The translations under genes and the position numbers were made by a program. DNA of 64,000 nt, taken from NCBI RefSeq assembly GCF_016900375.1, contig NZ_JACJKB010000009.1, forward strand, positions 31,711-95,710, given 5' to 3'. The notes beneath the pieces are model-generated. The model was not told the origin of the DNA. It ran no database searches and saw only the letters and a program-made list of their open reading frames with translations. How positions within the stretch are numbered: the first letter of the stretch is position 1; each line of letters begins with the position of its first letter. Positions 39,144 to 46,164 of this stretch are shown here, piece by piece. The stretch comes from Collinsella tanakaei. GTDB taxonomy: Bacteria > Actinomycetota > Coriobacteriia > Coriobacteriales > Coriobacteriaceae.

Positions 39144-39275
39144 AAAGGAACGAGCAGGTAGATAGCAGTATCTACCTGCTTTTTTATTCTCGGAAGCACA
39201 CCCGCGGAGAATCGAACTCTGCGCAGGGTGCGAGCGTCAAGCGAAGAGCCCGGCGGGCTCTTCGTAGCGAGCAGG
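39124..39275. repeat. 152-base direct repeat, copy 1 (includes the ssrA 3' end)
   Basis: It runs from GATTCTCCGCGGCTCCACCA of ssrA through the terminator and a GC-rich block. The copy at 39328-39479 is identical except for one base (T versus C in the block after CTCTGCGCAGGG). It also contains an inverted copy of the ssrA T-arm sequence (CCGCGGAGAATCGAACTC). Confidence 0.9.
39154..39187 (+). terminator. Intrinsic terminator of ssrA
   Basis: GCAGGTAGATA-GCAG-TATCTACCTGC is a perfect 11-base stem followed by six or more T, just after the encoded CCA. Confidence 0.92.
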
Positions 39276-39327
39276 CGAGGGCGCGCAAGCGCCCGAAGCC
39301 GGTGCGGATCCGCGCAGCGGATACGCG

Positions 39328-39479
39328 GATTCTCCGCGGCTCCACCAAAAGGAACGAGCAGGTAGATAGCAGTATCTACCTGCTTTTTTATTCTCGGAAG
39401 CACACCCGCGGAGAATCGAACTCTGCGCAGGGCGCGAGCGTCAAGCGAAGAGCCCGGCGGGCTCTTCGTAGCGAGCAGG
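39328..39479. repeat. 152-base direct repeat, copy 2 (att-like duplicate of the ssrA 3' end)
   Basis: The repeat recreates the last 20 bases of tmRNA and the terminator (39358-39391), 204 bases from copy 1. The 3' end of ssrA is a classic site for integrases, so this resembles a scar left by an excised or decayed island; slippage duplication is the alternative. Confidence 0.85.
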
Positions 39480-39615
39480 AGCGCATCAGGCTCACATCCA
39501 GAGCGCATGTGCGCTATCGGAACACCGTGCAGGGCTTGGTTGTGCGCTATCGGAACACATGGCGACCTGAGACGTTCCCTTAGCGCACAGGCACCAGCGC
39601 GCCGTGTTCCGAAAA

Positions 39616-39701
39616 CGCACATGTCCCTTTTCAGGACGGAGATGAAAGCGGACATCCGCGGATGTCCGCTTTCATCTCCGTCCTGAAAAGGGACATGTGC
39701 G
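39616..39701. repeat. 86-base perfect palindrome built of two GGACGGAG-family units
   Basis: Every base from 39616 to 39658 pairs with 39659 to 39701, with no spacer; the centre is CCGCGG. Each half reads CGCACATGTCCCTTTTCAGG and onward, and it is a member of the GGACGGAG family. Confidence 0.93.
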
Positions 39702-39799
39702 GGAATCGCGCACGTAAATGGACATAAATACGACCATTTTGGACAGCTGGACCCGCACATCTTCGGTAAGCGCAATTGTTTATTCGGCGAACGGTAGTT

Positions 39800-39824
39800 T
39801 TGAAATAGCTGGAATCGATTTCAA
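39800..39824. promoter_or_regulatory. Inverted repeat upstream of the 150-residue protein gene
   Basis: TTGAAAT and ATTTCAA face each other 11 bases apart in AT-rich DNA. A second palindrome, CTTCAC-ATAC-GTGAAG (39888-39903), lies closer to the gene. Both could be operators. Confidence 0.35.
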
Positions 39825-39990
39825 TTCACCCCATCTGACCTTGTGGTTTTGCGTTTTACCAGCAAAATAACCCACCGAAGCGCTTATCTTCACATACGTG
39901 AAGACTCCATCACAAATCTTGAATGGGGCTGGACACGACCGGTATCGTTCTCATCGCATTATGTTTGCCCTCGTATTTGGAGGTTTACAC

Positions 39991-40443
39991 ATGAACGCAC
40001 AGAACGCACAGCTCGCCGGTGCCCTCGTCGGCCTTGGCGCTACCATTACCCAGGCCATGGACGAGATCGAGGACTTCGTTCCCTGCGGCCACCCCGCTTC
40101 CGTCATCATCGACGGCCTCTCCGCTCTCGATAAGACGCTCTCTGACGACCAGCGCAACGAGCACATGAGCACCGTCACGGGTCTGATCGACCACGTGAGC
40201 GAGAAGCGCGGCGTGCCCGCCCACTCCATCGCCGATATGGTCGAGCTCGGCGGTATCAAGACCCAGCTCCTCGGCGAGCTCCAGGACGTCGCCCTCGCCG
40301 TCAAGGACAAGACGAACGAGAACCAGAACGTCAACGCGTGGATCTACCGCTCCCTGGCCGCTATCGAGCGCAACGGAAACCTCGAGGCCGCCGAGCGCAT
40401 GGCCGAGGTCCAGGTCATCAAGGCCGCCGTCTCGACGCTCTAG
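39991..40443 (+). CDS. Uncharacterised 150-residue helical protein
   Basis: A soluble, mostly helical protein that I cannot assign. It opens MNAQNAQLAGALVGLGATIT and has a mid-region EKRGVPAHSIADMVELGGIK. It is acidic, has one Cys and has no membrane segment or known catalytic motif. A strong ribosome site, GGAGG six bases before the ATG, and a long AT-rich promoter region with two inverted repeats suggest well-controlled, perhaps high, expression. A strong terminator follows, so it is probably monocistronic. It borders the repeat-rich ssrA region, but its base composition matches the chromosome. Confidence 0.75.
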   Translation: MNAQNAQLAGALVGLGATITQAMDEIEDFVPCGHPASVIIDGLSALDKTLSDDQRNEHMSTVTGLIDHVSEKRGVPAHSIADMVELGGIKTQLLGELQDVALAVKDKTNENQNVNAWIYRSLAAIERNGNLEAAERMAEVQVIKAAVSTL

Positions 40444-40522
40444 TCTTCGCGCTCCGACTTAGACGGACAACATACGATTATTGATCAGGCGCCTCGCGCT
40501 ATGGTCACTCGACAGCTTGCAT

Positions 40523-40556
40523 ACGGCGGCGTCTTTAGAGACGTCGCCGTTTTTGC
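40523..40556 (+). terminator. Intrinsic terminator of the 150-residue protein gene
   Basis: ACGGCGGCGTCT and AGACGTCGCCGT form a near-perfect stem followed by TTTTT. Confidence 0.85.
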
Positions 40557-40651
40557 TAAATAGCCGTGAACATCCCTCGTCGCCGCGTGAAGGCTCCGAG
40601 CACCAAGCGTTCATCTCTGAGGTTCTTCGTTATCGGCCGCCTGACACGGGG

Positions 40652-40743
40652 TACAATGAGAGAAGCGGCAGAGCCCGTATCTAGGCTACGGGCGGCGCTT
40701 AGTTTTGGTAGGGGTCAGGTTCCAGCTGACCCCTATTTCTTTC
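40652..40743 (+). ncRNA. Candidate antisense RNA converging on the small basic peptide gene
   Basis: TACAAT (40652-40657) is a good -10 box, though no convincing -35 is seen. About 45 bases downstream, TAGGGGTCAG and its complement (40709-40735) form a ten-base stem followed by TTTCTTTCT, a plausible terminator. Between them is a second hairpin, GCCCGTA/TACGGGC. The resulting RNA of about 75 bases would overlap the 3' end of the minus-strand peptide gene, as antitoxin RNAs of the RatA type do. Confidence 0.45.
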
Positions 40744-40864
40744 TACGCTCCATCCGTCTTCGCTTATGGTCCCGCCTGATTTTGAGCACAAGCCCGACGA
40801 TCAGAAGTGCGCAATACACCGACTGCAGGATTTCGAGAATATCCTTTGTGCCAAAGGTATCCAT
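40733..40864 (-). CDS. Small membrane peptide with basic tail, candidate type I toxin
   Basis: A 43-residue peptide: MDTFGTKDILEIL, a hydrophobic helix around SVYCALLIVGLVLKI (residues 15-29), then a very basic tail, RRDHKRRRMERRKK. Size, single helix and basic end match type I toxins of the TxpA/BsrG and holin-like groups, though no sequence identity is claimed. GGGAGG stands nine bases before the ATG. The promoter TTGGAC-16-CATAAT (40978-40951) precedes it, leaving an 80-base leader. A convergent RNA overlaps its 3' end. It could instead be a small transport or stress peptide. Confidence 0.6.
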   Translation of the reverse strand: MDTFGTKDILEILQSVYCALLIVGLVLKIRRDHKRRRMERRKK

Positions 40865-40950
40865 AGGCAAAACCTCCCAACCTGGACGCAGCCTCGGCTA
40901 GGGATCTGATAAGGAAGCGTCACCCGCGAACGGACTCTACCGCGCATCCG

Positions 40951-40978
40951 ATTATGCCATGAATCCCGCAATGTCCAA
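40951..40978 (-). promoter_or_regulatory. Promoter of the small membrane peptide gene
   Basis: On the minus strand TTGGAC (40978-40973) and CATAAT (40956-40951) are separated by 16 bases. Transcription would start near 40944, about 80 bases before the start codon; the leader can fold into hairpins, a feature of translationally controlled toxins. Confidence 0.5.
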
Positions 40979-41067
40979 TTTAGCTGTTTTCCCAGTTAAA
41001 CAAGTATTTTTACGTTGTTTGATATGTGTTGGAGCTCCCTTGAAAACGCGTGTTTTGCCCTCGAGAT

Positions 41068-41099
41068 ACAAAAATCCCCCGGCGGTGGGGCCGGGGGAT
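41068..41099 (-). terminator. Intrinsic terminator of gatCAB
   Basis: On the minus strand GATCCCCCGG and CCGGGGGATT enclose a short loop and run into TTTTTG, 32 bases after the gatB stop. Confidence 0.85.
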
Positions 41100-41130
41100 C
41101 TCATAGCGTAAAACCCTGTGAAAACCGTCT

Positions 41131-42819
41131 CTACGACAGGCTTGCGCGCAGCAGCTCGTTGAAGAGCTTGGGGTTGCCCTGACCGCGGCTTGCCTTCATG
41201 CACTGGCCCACGAGGAAGCCGAGCACCTTCTGGTTGCCATCGCGGTACTGCTGAGCCTGGTCGGCACAACGTGCCAGTACCTCGTCGACGATGGGCTGCA
41301 GCGCACCGGCGTCGCTCACCTGGCGCATGCCCCGCTCATCCACGATCTTCTCGGGGTCCTCGCCAGACTCCGCCATGAGGCCGAAGACCTCATGCGCCTG
41401 GTTGGAGCTGATGGCGTCCTCGGCCAGCAGCTTGGCCAGCGAGGCAACCTGAGCCGGCGCGATACCGCAGTCGGCGATACCGCCCTCGACGCCCTTCAGG
41501 TAAGCGGCAAGCTCGTTCACGATGAGGTTCGCCACCGCCTGGGCAGGCTTGCCCGAAAGGCCGGCGGCCGACTCCTCGAAGAACGCCGCGGTCTCCGGGT
41601 CGCCAGCGATCTGCTCGGCGTCGGCGCGCTTGATGCCGAAATCGGCCTCAAAGCGATCGCGCTTGGCGTCGGGCAGCTCGGGAATCTCGGAACGGCAGTG
41701 CTCGATGAACTCGTCGGACAGGTCGAACGGCGCCAGGTCGGGATCGGGGAACAGACGGTAGTCGTCGGCCGTCTCCTTGACGCGCATGACCACCGTGCGC
41801 TTGCGGCCCGGCTCCCAGTGGCGCGTCTCCTGGTAGATGATGCCACCCTCCTCGAGAACCTCGGCCTGACGGCAGATCTCGTAAGCCAGGCCGTCATGCA
41901 GCGCCTTGAAGGAGTTCAGGTTCTTGAGCTCGGTCTTGGTGCCCAGCTTCGTCTCGCCGCGGCGGCGCAGCGAGACGTTGCCGTCGCAGCGCATCGAACC
42001 GTGCTCCATGGAGCAGTCGGAGATGCCGAGCGTCAGGAAGATGCGGCGGAGCTTCTCCATGAACAGGCGCGCCTCCTCGGGCGTGCGCAGGTCGGGCTCG
42101 GTCACGAGCTCGATAAGCGGCGTGCCGCAGCGGTTGTAGTCGATGAGCGACTCGCTGGCCGCGGCGATGCGGCCCTCCTCGCCGCCCACGTGCACCATCT
42201 TGGCGGCATCTTCCTCCATGTGGATGCGCAGGATGCGGATAGGCACCGTGTAGGAGCCGTCCTCGTGGCGCTCGGGCAGGGCGAGGTTCGCGGTGTCGTA
42301 TCCGCTCATGCCGGCAAGCGCACCGCCGCGGGTCTCCCCGCCCTCGCGCATCTGCTGAGCCATGGCGGTGGACAGGCCCTCGGCGTTCGCGGACGCGCTC
42401 GCCAGGCTCAGGCCCTCCGCCTCGCCGAACGCGCAGTCGGGACGCTCGGCGGCACCGCGTCCCGTAACCTCCAGATCCAGGCGGCCGTGCATGCAAAACG
42501 CCACGGGACCCTGTGTGGTCTGGAAGTTCTTGGCCATATCGGGATAGAAGTAGTGCTTGCGGTAGAACATCGAGCGCTTCTGGATCTCGCAGTTCGTGGC
42601 GAGACCGGCCTTCACGATGCTCTCGATCGCACGCTTGTTGGGCACCGGCAGCGCGCCGGGCAGACCCAGGCACACCGGACACACGTTGGCGTTCGGCTCA
42701 TCCTCATGGGAGAGCTTGCAATTGCAGAACATCTTCGTGTCGAGCGCCGTGAGCTCGGTGTGGATCTCGAGGCCGATGACGGCCTCCCAGTCCTTCAGGA
42801 CCTCGGAGAGCTCCTTCAT
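41131..42819 (-). CDS. gatB: Asp-tRNA(Asn)/Glu-tRNA(Gln) amidotransferase subunit B
   Basis: A 562-residue subunit that recognises and phosphorylates the mischarged tRNA. WEAVIGLEIHTEL opens the cradle domain; CNCKL and CPVCLGLPG supply zinc cysteines; GTKTELKNLNSFKALHDGL is conserved. The YqeY-like tail ends the protein. Typical GatB has about 475-500 residues; here an extra stretch of about 65 residues (about 119-190, Ala-, Gly- and Glu-rich) sits before RILRIHMEEDAAK. ATG overlaps the gatA stop by four bases. It is the third gene of gatCAB. Confidence 0.96.
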   Translation of the reverse strand: MKELSEVLKDWEAVIGLEIHTELTALDTKMFCNCKLSHEDEPNANVCPVCLGLPGALPVPNKRAIESIVKAGLATNCEIQKRSMFYRKHYFYPDMAKNFQTTQGPVAFCMHGRLDLEVTGRGAAERPDCAFGEAEGLSLASASANAEGLSTAMAQQMREGGETRGGALAGMSGYDTANLALPERHEDGSYTVPIRILRIHMEEDAAKMVHVGGEEGRIAAASESLIDYNRCGTPLIELVTEPDLRTPEEARLFMEKLRRIFLTLGISDCSMEHGSMRCDGNVSLRRRGETKLGTKTELKNLNSFKALHDGLAYEICRQAEVLEEGGIIYQETRHWEPGRKRTVVMRVKETADDYRLFPDPDLAPFDLSDEFIEHCRSEIPELPDAKRDRFEADFGIKRADAEQIAGDPETAAFFEESAAGLSGKPAQAVANLIVNELAAYLKGVEGGIADCGIAPAQVASLAKLLAEDAISSNQAHEVFGLMAESGEDPEKIVDERGMRQVSDAGALQPIVDEVLARCADQAQQYRDGNQKVLGFLVGQCMKASRGQGNPKLFNELLRASLS

Positions 42820-44333
42820 GCGAGCTCACCTCCCTTCCCGGCAAACGCAGGGGCAACGGAAAGCGCCGGCGCCCCCTTGGAAGCATCGGCGAGGCCGCGC
42901 TCGAGCGCGCGGGCGAACATCAGCAGCGTGCGGTCCTTGAAGGCGGGGCCGACGAGCTGCGCCGCGACGGGCAGCTGCGAATCGGCGCCCAGCCCCAGCG
43001 GCACGGACACGCCGCCGTTGCCGGCGATGTTGATGGAGATGGTGTACAGGTCGGCCAGGTACATCTGCGTGGGGTCCGAGATCTCGCCGTGCTTCCACGC
43101 GGTGCGCGGGGATGACGGCATGAGGATCACGTCGCACTTCTCGTACGCGGCGTTGTAGTCGGCTGTGATGAGCGTGCGGGCCTTCTGTGCGGCGTAGTAG
43201 TACTTGTCGTACACGCCGGAGGAAAGCAGGTAGGCGCCCAGCAGCTGGCGGCGCTTCGCTTCGGCACCGAAGCCGTGCGCGCGCGACAGCGAGCTCTGCG
43301 CGTCGAGATTCGCGCAGTCGGGCTCCTGATAGCCGTAGCGGATGCCATCGAAGCGCGCGAGGTTGGAGAAGGCCTCGGCAGGGCCGATAACGTAGTACGC
43401 GGCGATGGCGGCATCCAGATGCGGCAGCTCGACCTCGACGAGCTCGGCGCCCTGGGCCTCGAGCTGCTTGGCGGCACCCTCTACAGCGGCGCGGACCTCG
43501 GGCGTCAGGCCCTCGGCCTCCATAAACGCGGGAATGATACCCACGCGCTTGCCCTCGATGGAATCGTTCAGGTGCTCGCAGAAATCCACGGCGCAGTCCT
43601 GGCTCGTGCCGTCGTAGGGGTCGCGGCCGGCGCCCACAAGCGCGTTCATGGCAAGCGCGACATCCTCGACCGTGCGACCGAAGGGCCCCACCTGATCGAG
43701 CGAGCTGCCGAAGGCGACCACGCCGTAGCGTGACACGGCTCCATACGTGGGCTTCATGCCCACAACGCCGCAGAGCGCAGCGGGCTGGCGGATGGATCCG
43801 CCGGTATCGGAACCGAGCGCCAGCGGAACCTCGCCCGCAGCAACAGCCGCAGCGGAACCGCCCGACGAACCGCCGGGAATACGGCCGGTGTCCCACGGGT
43901 TGTTGGTGGGATGGAACGCCGAGCTCTCCGTGGAGGAGCCGAAGGCGAACTCGTCCATATTGGCCTTGCCCACCGGCACGCAGCCGGCATCGAGCATGCG
44001 CTGCACACAGGTGGCGGTGTACACGCTCTCGTAGGTCTCGAGCATGCGGGAGGCGCAGGTGGTGCGCGTACCCACGAGATTCATATTGTCCTTGATGGCC
44101 AGGGGCACGCCCGCAAGCGGCGGCAGGGGCTTGCCGGCCGCGCGATCGGCGTCGATGCGGTCGGCAGCCGCGAGCGCGAGCTCGGGCGACACCTGCAGAA
44201 ACGCCTGGACTGCATCCTCGCGCGCCGCGATGGCATCCAGCGAGGCAGTCGCGACCTCGCGGGCGGTGAAGTCGCCCGCGGCGATGCCGGCAGCGATCTG
44301 GGCAGCAGAAAGGGTGTCGAAGCTCGTTGCCAT
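42816..44333 (-). CDS. gatA: Asp-tRNA(Asn)/Glu-tRNA(Gln) amidotransferase subunit A
   Basis: A 505-residue amidase-signature enzyme that releases ammonia from glutamine for tRNA amidation. The Ser-cisSer-Lys triad is complete: Lys81 in PLAIKDN, Ser156 in PGGSSGGSAAA and Ser180 in SDTGGSIRQPA. Length is typical. Its ATG shares one base with the gatC stop, and its stop overlaps gatB, so the three subunits are translationally coupled. The presence of gatCAB implies that glutaminyl- or asparaginyl-tRNA is made indirectly. Confidence 0.97.
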   Translation of the reverse strand: MATSFDTLSAAQIAAGIAAGDFTAREVATASLDAIAAREDAVQAFLQVSPELALAAADRIDADRAAGKPLPPLAGVPLAIKDNMNLVGTRTTCASRMLETYESVYTATCVQRMLDAGCVPVGKANMDEFAFGSSTESSAFHPTNNPWDTGRIPGGSSGGSAAAVAAGEVPLALGSDTGGSIRQPAALCGVVGMKPTYGAVSRYGVVAFGSSLDQVGPFGRTVEDVALAMNALVGAGRDPYDGTSQDCAVDFCEHLNDSIEGKRVGIIPAFMEAEGLTPEVRAAVEGAAKQLEAQGAELVEVELPHLDAAIAAYYVIGPAEAFSNLARFDGIRYGYQEPDCANLDAQSSLSRAHGFGAEAKRRQLLGAYLLSSGVYDKYYYAAQKARTLITADYNAAYEKCDVILMPSSPRTAWKHGEISDPTQMYLADLYTISINIAGNGGVSVPLGLGADSQLPVAAQLVGPAFKDRTLLMFARALERGLADASKGAPALSVAPAFAGKGGELA

Positions 44334-44644
44334 TATCGATCGCCCCCCTCTCCCAGAATCGAGGGCACGCGGAAGTAGCGATCGCGCGCGCTTCCGGCAT
44401 TCTCGAGAGCAACGTCGAGCGACAGGGCACGGGCCGCGAGCCCCGCGTCCTCGCGCATGACGTTGGCAAGGTCGCCGATGGGATGGAACGTGGGCTCCAC
44501 GTCGGGCAGGTCGTACTCGAGCACCGGCGCGAGGATATCCACCGCGTCGTTGAGATAGGCGGTCATCTGCGCAAGCTCGTCGCCCTCAAGCGCGATGCGA
44601 GCGTAATCGGCGATGCCGCGCACGTCGGTTTCGGTGAGTGCCAT
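44333..44644 (-). CDS. gatC: Asp-tRNA(Asn)/Glu-tRNA(Gln) amidotransferase subunit C
   Basis: A 103-residue belt subunit that stabilises GatA on GatB. LTETDVRGIADYARIAL and the downstream FHPIGDLANVMREDA (LRxD-like) match the family. The start ATG follows GGAAGGAGAGC. It is the first gene of the gatCAB operon. Confidence 0.93.
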   Translation of the reverse strand: MALTETDVRGIADYARIALEGDELAQMTAYLNDAVDILAPVLEYDLPDVEPTFHPIGDLANVMREDAGLAARALSLDVALENAGSARDRYFRVPSILGEGGDR

Positions 44645-44790
44645 GGGCGCTCTCCTTCCGTTTTCGGTCGAACGCTCACCATTATACGCAAGCGAATCGC
44701 AGCACCGCAGGTGAGCGCAAAGGCGTAACCAACACGACCCGATAGACAGCCTTGAATCAGAAACCGCCCCGCGATGGCATTCGCTTTACG

Positions 44791-44822
44791 AAAGGGCGCC
44801 GCAGCAGATGCCGCGGCGCCCC
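44791..44822 (-). terminator. Terminator after the second HPr gene
   Basis: GGGCGCCGC and GCGGCGCCC form a nine-base stem; the minus strand continues CTTTCG, a short T-run, 33 bases after the HPr stop. Confidence 0.6.
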
Positions 44823-44854
44823 GAGTAAACGATATGGCTGTGCAGCCGGAAGGC

Positions 44855-45103
44855 CTACGGAAGAACCTTCAGCAGCTCCTCCTTGGTCTCCTCCTCGTTG
44901 CCACCCACGATGGTGATGTCGATGAGGTCGCCCTTGTTGGCATCAAGCGTCAGCATCTCCATGAGGTCGCGGCCGGAGGCCGTCTTGCCGTTGAAGGAAA
45001 TCTGAACGTCGCTCGAGCACTTGGTCAGCGTATAGGCGACCAGAGCGACCGGACGCGCATGCAGGCCCTCTTCGGCCTCGATGAGATGCTGGAACTTGAT
45101 CAT
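44855..45103 (-). CDS. ptsH: HPr phosphocarrier protein (paralogue 1), Asp at position 46
   Basis: An 82-residue phosphocarrier that moves phosphate from enzyme I to EIIA proteins. His15 in EEGLHARPVA is the phosphorylation site. The regulatory Ser46 of Gram-positive HPr is replaced by Asp46 (SGRDLMEM), so HPr-kinase control is not expected and the charge mimics the phosphorylated state. It follows a second HPr gene, 120 bases away in the same direction, downstream of an EIIA gene. Which HPr serves general PTS transfer cannot be told here. Confidence 0.92.
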   Translation of the reverse strand: MIKFQHLIEAEEGLHARPVALVAYTLTKCSSDVQISFNGKTASGRDLMEMLTLDANKGDLIDITIVGGNEEETKEELLKVLP

Positions 45104-45223
45104 GGTGTACCTCCTGCGTCAAAGCTGACGGCTCAAACAACAAGCCTTAACAGATAACTATACGCCAAGCGAGTAGCACGTTCATCGGCGATTGACACCC
45201 AGACCGGTGACCGGCAGCAACCG

Positions 45224-45472
45224 CTACGGAAGCGTCGTCTTCAGAAGCTCGGCCACCTGCTGCTCGTCGGCCCCCTCGACGGTCACGAGGAGCTCGTCGC
45301 CTCCGCGCGCCTCGAGGCCGAGCATGCCCAGCAGGTCGCGCGCATCCGCCGTGCGCCCATGAAGCCCCAGCTCGACCGCGCTGCTTGCGGTGGCAAGCGC
45401 CGCAGCGATGGACGCGATCGGGCGGGCATGCAGGCCCTGCGGATCGTTGATGACATGTGAGAACTGAATCAC
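45224..45472 (-). CDS. HPr phosphocarrier protein (paralogue 2), Asp at position 46
   Basis: An 82-residue HPr paralogue with His15 in PQGLHARPIA and, like its neighbour, Asp46 (ADARDLLGM) in place of Ser. The two proteins share the fold but are clearly diverged (for example VELGLHGRTADA against VQISFNGKTASG), so this is not a recent duplication. The start ATG follows AGGAGGAACC. It lies between a stand-alone EIIA gene (91 bases upstream) and the other HPr gene. Confidence 0.9.
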   Translation of the reverse strand: MIQFSHVINDPQGLHARPIASIAAALATASSAVELGLHGRTADARDLLGMLGLEARGGDELLVTVEGADEQQVAELLKTTLP

Positions 45473-45563
45473 CGGTTCCTCCTGGTGGCTGGATGACGCA
45501 TATCGAGCGAAAAGCGGGCAGCACGCTCATGCATGCCACCCGCTTACACGAGATGAAGGAAGC

Positions 45564-46094
45564 CTACTTCGTGATCTTGAGCACGGAAGCGCCGGCGGAC
45601 ACGGTCGACTCGGCGTCGACGGTCAGCGCGACGTCGGCGAACGAGGCCGAGTTGGAAACGGCGCACACGACGCAGTCGGGGTGACCGGCCTCGGCGATGG
45701 CGGCCTTGCTCATCTTGATGACGGGCTGGCCGGCCTTGACCTTGTCGCCCTGGCTCACGTAACCGGTGAAGCCCTTGCCCTCCATATCCACCGTGTCGAT
45801 ACCGATATGGACGAGGACCTCGATGCCGTTATCGCCGGTGATGCCCACGGCGTGGCCCATGGTCACGGTCACGGTGCCGGAAACCGGAGAGTAGACGGTC
45901 TCGTCGTCGGGCCAGATGGCGCAGCCCTTGCCCACAACCTCGCCGGAGAACACCGGATCGGGCACGTCGGTCATCTTGATGACGCGACCGGTCACCGGGG
46001 CGCACACGATGTCGGCGGCCTCCTGCGCGGTCACGGAAGCGGGGCCGGCGGGCGCGGCGTCAGCCTTCTTCTTGAACATGTCGAACAGTCCCAT
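45564..46094 (-). CDS. PTS glucose-type EIIA, second stand-alone copy
   Basis: A 176-residue EIIA. After a short basic N-terminus and a Pro/Ala linker (residues 10-22) comes the glucose-type domain: GRVIKMTDVPDPVFSGEVVG, His81 in GHAVGITG and the phosphoryl-accepting His96 in VLVHIGIDTVDMEGKGF. The N-terminal MGLFDMFKKK may be an amphipathic membrane anchor, as in E. coli EIIA-Glc. It is encoded upstream of the two HPr genes, forming a small PTS carrier cluster that could serve the EIIBC permease at 50726-52165. Confidence 0.92.
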   Translation of the reverse strand: MGLFDMFKKKADAAPAGPASVTAQEAADIVCAPVTGRVIKMTDVPDPVFSGEVVGKGCAIWPDDETVYSPVSGTVTVTMGHAVGITGDNGIEVLVHIGIDTVDMEGKGFTGYVSQGDKVKAGQPVIKMSKAAIAEAGHPDCVVCAVSNSASFADVALTVDAESTVSAGASVLKITK

Positions 46095-46164
46095 GAGAAT
46101 CACTCCTTACTTCGCGGGGCTCCCCTGTCTTATCAACCCCGTAGTTAGACCTTACTTTACCGCT

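Larger units (their letters stand above)
39144..39990. other. Gene-less, repeat-rich stretch downstream of ssrA
   Basis: About 850 bases hold two ssrA-derived direct repeats, two copies of the same terminator, CGCTATCGGAACA repeated near 39510-39560, an 86-base perfect palindrome and, from 39720 on, a more AT-rich promoter region. No integrase or other gene is found. Confidence 0.7.

Noticed and set aside
39124..39479. CRISPR array
   Set aside because: There are only two repeat copies of 152 bases, with a 52-base gap, and no cas genes; this does not fit a CRISPR.
39023..39775. A 250-codon minus-strand frame with internal repeated peptide segments
   Set aside because: It covers tmRNA and the tandem repeats; the repeated residues simply reflect the DNA duplication.
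38772..39990. Prophage or genomic island at ssrA
   Set aside because: Att-like repeats are present, but no integrase, phage or cargo gene lies between or near them in this window.
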